Source: Trichaptum fuscoviolaceum (Eukaryota; Basidiomycota; Agaricomycetes; Hymenochaetales; Trichaptaceae). From it: 64,000 bases of DNA. The position numbers and the translations under genes are program-made. Of this stretch, positions 56,806 through 64,000 are shown piece after piece; position 1 is the stretch's first letter; each line of letters opens with the position of its first letter. The DNA lies in NCBI GenBank assembly GCA_910574455.1, contig CAJSYZ010000005.1:5518001-5582000 (forward strand), written 5' to 3'. The notes under the pieces are model-generated. The model had not been told where the DNA came from, did not search any database, and saw only the letters and a program-made list of their open reading frames with translations.

Positions 56806-59403
56806 ATGCTATAGAAACCTGCATTATAGGAAGGAATACTGTAGCATAGTACCCTTTGTTAATATTATACGAAGCGCATCGTGATTGTATCTCTTCAGTA
56901 AGATTAAGAATACTATTCCAAAAAGAAACATATAATTATCAGCATGATATCAAGGTAGCACGAATTTTGTCCAACTTACGGTCGTTATGAGATAATCCCA
57001 ACATGAGCAATGTGTGCACAATATTCATTCCGCATGTGGCCTTTTGTGCATGAACATTTCATGTCCAGATCACAGGGATAGAATAAAAGACCGTTATGGA
57101 CGATCCACGCAGCAGCAACAGCTTGTTGAGAATTTGAACCATCCATAAGCACTCAACCCCAAGGCCGTGTTCTACGGATTAGCGTCCAGTGCAACTCACC
57201 GGTACCTCGTCTTTGACCAAAGGCATAACCACATATGTGCGAATACAAAAACATCCCGAACAACCATCGCCTTCCAGACGTCGACTACCGCCAGCCTGCA
57301 CCAGCCTCGCTCTATGCCCGGCCACCGAACGTCGACCCTCCAGATTTGCAGCCACTATGAGCTCGGAGATGCAGTTGCGCGTGCAGCACTTTGCACTAAA
57401 CAGAACACGTTCGTACACTTGCTCGTGCCTTCGTCATGCAGGCGGAATCGATTCACCGACCACTGGCCGGAAACATTAGTCCCGCAGATTGTGCCTCCTC
57501 ACCACGGAAAACAGATGTACCAACGAGTTGTCAAGTAAGTTCCCAGTAGATGCCTGGTTGCTCAAGTATGACCAGAATCTGCACGGCATCCGCGTCGCCA
57601 GATCCAGGGAACACCTAAATCTATCCGTTAGATTTTAATCCGGAGGTCATTAATTGTGGATAACAACTGAAGCAGAGTGTGCTTCTGTCGATGACTGAGT
57701 GGCACGATCATCAGGATGAGTCATCAGGTTGAACCCCACTCAGCCTGGCAGTTGCAGCTCTAACCCAGCTTATGCTTCGCTCTGCTTCATGCTACAACCC
57801 TTTCTATCGACTTATTGCTTTTTCGTATCTCAGCTGTGTTGACGGACTCGAAGTAATAAATAATCTGGATTGGTCTGGCTTGGCTCGGTGTCAATGTGAT
57901 CTCAGGCTGCAGGTGCGATGGTCTCTTGCCCTCATTGTTTCCAAATGACGGTTCTCATGAGCTTATTACTCTAGCTTCACGGCGCATAGATTATTTGAAT
58001 GACTTGATGCTACGCTATGTAGCTGGGACTGGCATATCTGGGAGCTGCTTTTTGCTCAATACCGTGACCCCGCTGGCGGTTCGTTTGTGGATATTCTAAT
58101 CGACAGTTTCGATCACTGCATAACATAAGTTGCTCTTGCTGTGGAATTATGAAGGGCGCAACCTGCGAGATTGCGCGGTTTTAGCGTCAGTACGTGCTAG
58201 AGATAGGGTCACAAATCCGGGCAGCAACGCTACGCTTACGCACCTTAGCTGGAGACAGAAATATCTGTGAGTAATTTGACACCCGCGAAACTTCTCGTTT
58301 GTGCTAAAGGTCGCGTAGAAGCTCGGCTTCGGCGTCATCTTTTGGGCGTCATCTTGATGTTCGCAAGCCCAACAAGACTTGATTTGACTACTCCGCGTTC
58401 AATCAATGACTTGAGATTCGGACGCACAAACTCTCTCCGTTTTGCAGCACGACTGCGTCCGATGGTACAGCTTTCATGGCGCTGCCGGTACATTCCAGTT
58501 ATTCCAGGCTCTTGATCAAATATATCACTGCGGAAACGGCGCTGAGTTTCTCGCGCCCCGAAACACATCGCAGCTGTACCTCACGCTGCCGCGACAATAC
58601 CCATGGGATCCGTTTCCTCCCTTGGCCGGGCCAATCATCCTTTGGACATTCCGGGCATAGTTGTCTGATGATCAGATGTTCTATAATTACTACTCGGTAA
58701 TGCTGTTAACCAACTCTAATCGTCTATTTTAATATGACATCGAAATTCATATGCAGGCAGTGCACATAATTAAACGTATCGTGGGCACTACTTCTCCCTT
58801 CTGCAGTTCAATGCAAGTCTTGACTAATGGTATGTCTTTCTTGAAAGTTTGACCAAGCTCACTCTTCATCTTCCCTTGCAGCGCGTTCTTAAAGGACCCT
58901 TTGCTTTGCCTCAGGTCTTCTCGTCATCGAGCATACTGTTGAGAATAGCTATCATGTTACTTTTGGAACTTCGCGTATGCAATGATCCGGATGACTATCT
59001 TCACTTGCAAACTGATGCGCCCACTGGAAACAAGTACACTGCAGGGCACTGCTAAAAGTCTTCACAACGAATCATCGATCATAAATTGTTAATTTCATTT
59101 CACGCTTTCGTTTGTTTTCCTTAACGCGGCATTCAATCTAGTCTGTCTTGCGAAGATGATTCTCATAGAGGTTTGTACATCTAGATCTCATTCCTACTTC
59201 TTCTCCTTTCACTGGCCATGATATTCGGCATTCAGAGACCGTCCTTCTCAGGCTGGAACGGAACCTCCCAGGACGTTTTGTAAAAGGTGCTGATGTCATT
59301 GCTGTTTGCGTGCTATAAGAAGATCGAGGGGGAACATTGGACAATCTTCATCGTAACTTACTCGTCGAGTTTCGAGTGCTCGTTCCTCCCTTCGTACAAG
59401 ACA
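56806..59403. other. 2.6 kb without a recognised gene
   Basis: Short ORFs at 57167-57538, 57896-58099 and 58260-58660 have no motifs or splice context. It includes the promoter of the peroxidase; no clear TATA box was seen. Confidence 0.45.
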
Positions 59404-60867
59404 ATGCTTCTCAAGCTTACCGTTGCAACCGTTGCTCTTGCTAGCACTGTTTTTGCAGGTGTTACAAAGGTATGTCTGTTGCGGTCGTTGTAGTCTCCTC
59501 TCTCATACATATCCGAACAGAGAGTTGCATGCCCGGACGGGAAAAATACTGCAGTCAATCCAGCCTGCTGTGTTTTCCACACTCTCAGGGACGAATTGCA
59601 ATCAAGTCTTTTCGACAGTGAATGCGGGGAAGATGGTGATCTTCAAAACATTATGCTGTATTGTGCCATTCTAAAAACATGTCCCTCCAGCACACGAGGC
59701 ACTTCGCCTCACGTTCCATGATGCCATTGGATTTTCAAAGTCCGGAAAGTTGAAGTACTTTGACATGTAATCCATGGCACATACACGTGTAACTAATTCC
59801 TATCCTCTAGAGGAACAGGCGCCGATGGATCCATCATCCTTTTTAAAGGGATAGAGCTAAATGACAGTACGTCTGTATCATCCTCTCTTAAGGATCATGA
59901 TGCTAATGCTTTACATGGATAGCGGCTAACAACGGTGTCTCTGATGCTGTGGATGGCGTCGGTAAATTTCTGGAGACGTTCAACGTGACCGCCGGTGATC
60001 TGATCCAGTTCGCCGGAGCCGTTGCTGTCTCAAACTGCCCAGGAGCACCGAAACTCGAGTTTCTCGCTGGTAGGCCAAACGCGACGTTTGCCGCTCAGAT
60101 CGGGACCGTCCCGCAACCACAGGACAATGTGCATGCTATCCTTGCGCGCATGGAAGACGCTGGCCTCTCTGCAGAGGATACAGTGAATTTGTTAGCGTCA
60201 CATTCCGTTGCGCGTTCCGACACGCTTGTCGTGAACGCTACCGATGGGCAGCCTATCACGGCCGTGCCCTTCGACACCACCCCATTCACGTTTGACTCCC
60301 AGGTCTTTCTAGAGGTCCTCCTTAAGGGTGTCGGAGTTCCCTTTGGTTTTAATAACACGATGGGCGCGGAAGTTGACTCTGGACTTGCTGATGAACACGA
60401 AATGCGCTTGCAGTCGGACTCAGCCATCGCACGGCTTCCAGAGACAGCTTGTTTCTGGCAGAGTATGATCAATGACCAGAAGTTGATGATGAGTAACTTC
60501 CAAAATGTATGGATTTCAGCTACCCAATGTCTGCGACTCAACTAACGTTCTCCTTTCCTTGTAGGCTATGTCAAAGATGGCGATCATTGGTCACGATAGG
60601 AAGACGCTCGTTGATTGTTCCGAGGCTGTTCCTGAGCCGCAACCACCGGTGAAGAAACCGACGACCTATCCTGCACAGAAATCGTTCAGGGATATCCAAC
60701 AAGTGTGCCCTATTCCATTCCCCTCACTTGCGACAGATCGTAAGTGCTGTGTCTACAATAGTGCTCGTCGAGTCACTAACTGACGGGAAATTCACGTAGC
60801 CGGCCAACCTACAATTATCCCGGAATGCATCAACGGTGACACAAACATCAATGATTGCCCTTCTTAA
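59404..60867 (+). CDS. Manganese peroxidase (class II heme peroxidase), secreted
   Basis: Exons 59404-59469, 59521-59635, 59691-59754, 59811-59866, 59923-60506, 60565-60739 and 60800-60867 give 375 residues with a signal peptide ([19 protein letters not shown]). Distal site [10 protein letters not shown] has Arg66 and His70. The proximal His is 194 in [11 protein letters not shown]. The three Mn(II) ligands of MnP are all present: Glu59 and Glu63 (CGEDAHEALR) and Asp200, plus Arg198. The surface Trp of lignin and versatile peroxidases is replaced by Asn189. [19 protein letters not shown] and an extended Cys-containing tail ([20 protein letters not shown]) fit a long or extra-long MnP. The enzyme oxidises Mn2+ to Mn3+ with H2O2 to attack lignin. 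The gene looks intact. Confidence 0.95.
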
Positions 60868-61327
60868 ATATTCAAGGCGAATGTAGACTCGGAAAGGAAG
60901 AACGCGTATGGTTACATTTTTTTATAATGGTGCTATCTGCCTGGTGAACTCTGGTAACAGTATTTATATATCCACATTCTCTTGGTTTAGATTGACTTAT
61001 TAAGTATTGCTATGTACTATTGCATAGTATTATCCGTTCTTCAAGCGATTGTACTCTGCTTGCAGCTTGTAAAGGATAGGCTTATAGCAGATATGTATAA
61101 TTGCTTTTTCGAAGAGTTGGAATCAAAATTGAACAGGCCATCTCCGGCTCAGACTCGCAAGCCAGTCGCGAGAGGTTTAGGTTTTCAAGTATGTGATACT
61201 GATTTCCCCCAAGTAGTGCTGGTGCATATTCTTCTTCCCTTTGAGTTTGATCAGTTCTGTTAAGAAGAGTAGGGTGAACTCCGGCGATCCTATGGCTCAA
61301 CATGATGATACTACACATGTATAATTA
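60868..61327. other. Intergenic region between convergent genes
   Basis: AT-rich 3' flanks. Nothing recognised. Confidence 0.5.
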
Positions 61328-62576
61328 CTACTTGGGGAGATCGGTGCCAACTATCACATCCTTCCAATCTTCGAGCAATTGGAGCTCTTCCCGGCAGACA
61401 CTTTCTACAGCCACTAAACAATCACTTCCCAGCGGAAACGTTGTCGGTATAATCTTATCTTGTGCAATACCCTCGCCTCGAACCAAGTCGAGAATGACTT
61501 CGACGCCACGCTTAAGGTCACCAGGTAGGGAGGCATTAGATACTAGAATGTGAGATGCAAGTTATGTTAGTGTTCCGTCTCGAGCCACGGGAGCCGATCT
61601 TGGGACTGACGTTTAAAGGATTCATAAACTTCACTCATCATGGATCCATAATCCGTGATGCGCGCCTCATAGGGGGTGAAATTGTCAATGATGCTGGTAC
61701 GGAAGTAGCCTGGCTCCACTACAAAACTACGGAGTCCGAATGGCGCTATCTCAGCATGTAAGACTTGAGATAATCCTAGGTCTGGGAGTCAGTAATTGAG
61801 TCACTTGAGGAATGGACGTCTGTGGGTTAACAAAAGGAAAACAAACCTCGAACGCACGACTTTGCAGCACTATACAGCCCAACACCTCTTCCAGGTTGCC
61901 AACCAAGGAGGGATCCATTCCATACAATCGAGCCTTCCTTGCGCGCACGCATGCCTGGAAGGACAGCACGTGCAAGATTCAGTCCACCGAAGACATGCGT
62001 ACTAAAGCACCTTGCATGAATAAAGGGATGACGGTGATGATACTACACTCTTCATGTTATACGCACTTAAAAAGCTCAAGCGTCTCATCGGGACTAATTA
62101 TGAAATGATGAGTTAACGCTTGAGACTTGCAGTATAGTACGGCTTACCTTGTTTCCTCTATGGCCATGACCTCAGCGTACCCTTATGTGACATGATAATA
62201 AAAAATTGTATTAATAGGAGTCAACAAAGCGGAAGATATTCATTAACAACTTACCGGCATTGTTGAAGAGAACATCGACATGACCATAGATAGTCTCAGC
62301 CATCTTTACAGCTCCTATGAGTCGTTCGAAAGGCCACGTAATATCCAACTCCATCACATCTGCACCCTGTTCTTGTATTTCTTCGAGCTTATGAATAGAT
62401 CTAGGGCGTGCAGTCGCAATAACTTTATCTCCTCTTGCTAAGGCAGCTAAAGCGAATTCACGACCAAATCCGGACCTTTTTCAAGTTTATTCAGATGCCA
62501 AGCACCTAGCTCAATACAGAGCAACTCACGATGTCCCAGTGACCAGCCAAACCAATTGCTTGTTCAATGAGCCCAT
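61328..62576 (-). CDS. Short-chain dehydrogenase/reductase
   Basis: Exons 62576-62530, 62475-62255, 62181-62148, 62093-62067, 62010-61847, 61763-61611 and 61542-61328 give 286 residues. The cofactor loop is TGTSSGFG (13-20), followed by ATARPRS, whose Arg residues favour NADPH. NNAG is at 87-90, the catalytic Ser region is IVWNGSLLGW, and Tyr156-x3-Lys160 is YSAAK. The end LPLGSDCLVAVE ... EDWKDVIVGTDLPK is typical of a fungal subgroup of classical SDRs. It reduces or oxidises an unknown carbonyl or alcohol. It is convergent with the manganese peroxidase, but nothing shows that they act together. Confidence 0.92.
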
Positions 62577-63912
62577 GTCTGTGATGAAAAGGAGTAGGTC
62601 TTTTGCCAATGGATGCAAAAGGGTTTGGCGACTATATATACTGAGAGAGCTATTAGCGTTGAGTTCGGAAGAATGTCATATAACTAAACTTTATAAACCG
62701 CAAAGACCATGTTTACTGGGTTTCGACTATTCTCCGGATAGCTCTTCGTTAGATTATATCAAAGGACACAGTAGTGGAGTTAATGTCGTAGTAGACCCGT
62801 GTTGTGTATAGACAAGATAGAGGTTGCCTGAACGACTCTTGCACATAGCGGTGGCTTTCCTGAATCAGTTAGCCCATTCACAAATCCCCAAAAGGAGTCT
62901 TACAACCGTGCCAGTGTCGCCTTTTCCATTATTGAAAGAGGAAACCATCTGCGCTTGGCCGTGGATCCGTAGCTGGCGCTCCAAGATCATGAGTAACATC
63001 TTGATAAAGTAGCTTGATTGTGTGCTCATTGAAGCGATTAAAATAATAGACTAGGCTCTTCCTCGCGGCAGCCTCACATGCATGGAAAATCGGTACACCC
63101 AAGCAAAAGCTATACGGTGGCAAATCCGGCCTATCACATTAGGCACTCCCTACAATAGTCTCAAAATTAGGGGAAAGCATGTAATGAAGAGGAAGCAGAG
63201 CTCATCGGAGGATTAGTGATAACTTGAAGCATCTATATTCGTTGGAAAACAAGACGTAGATAGTTCATGAAAGCTCGTCGGAAGGGTCGTGGTTGATGCT
63301 TACTCGGTGGGCAACGCCGATCATCTGCTGTGGCGGAGCCGCGGAGTCTGAATTTAGTGTTATAATGGGCGTGCGAAACTTTGAGATGTTCAAGTTCAAT
63401 TGATTTGCTACCATCGGTTTCCTTTGTTCCGTTAGCACACTGGCACTCTTTTAGTAAAACTTCATAGCAAGTGCTTCCGATAATCCAGTTGATATCAGCC
63501 TCCGGAAGCTCGGGCTCACCTTTCGGTCACAAACTACTTTAGGCGTGGTTGATTATTACAATCGTCCCCAAAACGTGGACGAAAAGAAGGGATTCGGATA
63601 CAGAGCTATCTGGTTTTCTGTGTTGTTACTTCAACATGGGCGCTCACGCTAAGTGGATCCAAGCGGCTTCCATTGATTCGGTTATCAAGTCGTGATACCA
63701 TATTTCGCATGGCATTTCTATTCCGTGCCCTCAACTGGAGTACGCAGCTCTCATGACCTTTCAAGGTAATCGTGTACCCTACTCTCTAGGCATCTGTAGT
63801 CCTCCATCTTCGTGCTTCTCTCAGATGGTTCTGTATCAGTCTTATTATTTCCCGACTCTCTTTTCTGATAATCATTCGTTTTCGCTCGATGGGCTTTTAG
63901 GCGAGATCTACA
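62577..63912. other. Intergenic region near right edge
   Basis: Upstream of the SDR. ORFs at 62824-63123 on both strands lack signatures. GTTCAAGTTCAATTG occurs at about 63389. No gene is supported. Confidence 0.45.
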
Positions 63913-64000
63913 ATGGGGTCGTTTGCAGATGCGACTCTGCTGGGTGCATACGGCGCCGGCGCAGAATGGCTTCAACCTCATAGCCAGTCCAGCGCTTCCG
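63913..64000 (+). CDS. Possible 5' end of a gene cut by the window edge
   Basis: From the ATG at 63913 the frame is open to the right edge and reads MGSFADATLLGAYGAGAEWL, then QPHSQSS. It looks like a plausible N-terminus, but it is too short to identify. An overlapping frame from 63753 is the alternative. Confidence 0.25.
   Translation, partial: MGSFADATLLGAYGAGAEWLQPHSQSSAS

Noticed and set aside
56276..56824. Minus-strand 182-codon ORF as a separate gene
   Set aside because: It is the antisense of a low-complexity Ala/Gly coding region with a good spliced sense model; it has no motif of its own. Kept only as a finding.

Overview
The window is nuclear DNA of a filamentous basidiomycete, most likely a white-rot member of the Agaricomycetes. 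The evidence is: genes broken by many short GT-AG introns (mostly 45-90 nt) whose exons join in frame; a single-polypeptide ATP-citrate lyase; a class I hydrophobin; a DUF6533-type membrane protein; a secreted manganese peroxidase with a complete Mn(II) site; and a CaaX-ended peptide that looks like a basidiomycete mating-pheromone precursor. All gene models were spliced by hand by matching codon phase, splice sites and family motifs; no database search was run.

Region 1 (1-9 kb) is gene-poor and full of relics. It has the 3' end of a WRN/RNase D-type 3'-5' exonuclease, a decayed group III (Nik1/Os-1-like) hybrid histidine kinase, and a Bsd2/Ndfip-family pseudogene with an in-frame stop. It ends in a 36-codon pheromone-precursor-like gene (8958-9068) with its own TATA box. 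No STE3-type receptor was recognised. Region 2 (10-24 kb) has a UBL3/MUB-type ubiquitin-fold protein that also ends in a CaaX box, a 12-exon cytochrome P450, PCNA with an acidic/lysine-rich insertion of roughly 110 residues and three MluI-box (ACGCGT) sites in its promoter, a 3 kb AT-rich gene-free stretch, a small membrane protein built from two copies of one module, and a 13-exon MUP1-type methionine permease. Region 3 (23.9-35 kb) has a serine-rich hypothetical protein, a DUF6533 membrane protein, the decapping activator DCP1, a second P450 and the hydrophobin.

Region 4 (36-50.7 kb) has ATP-citrate lyase, a small cysteine-containing secreted protein of probable crystallin-like fold, a three-copy F-box-like family (two intact, the middle one broken) with an alpha/beta-hydrolase between copies, and NADP-glutamate dehydrogenase. 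Region 5 (51-64 kb) has the nucleoporin/SEA-complex protein SEH1, an unrecognised 489-residue protein, an Ala/Gly-rich CsbD-like protein, manganese peroxidase, a short-chain dehydrogenase and the possible start of a gene at the right edge.

The genes do not form one pathway. Housekeeping genes (PCNA, DCP1, SEH1, ACL, GDH) are mixed with lifestyle genes (P450s, peroxidase, esterase, hydrophobin, secreted protein). Recurrent intergenic motifs (TTCAAGTTCAAG-type runs and the palindrome GACTC-N-GAGTC) lie upstream of several genes. The most unusual items are the short pheromone-like gene among decayed neighbours, the PCNA insertion, and the F-box array with shared flanking repeats.
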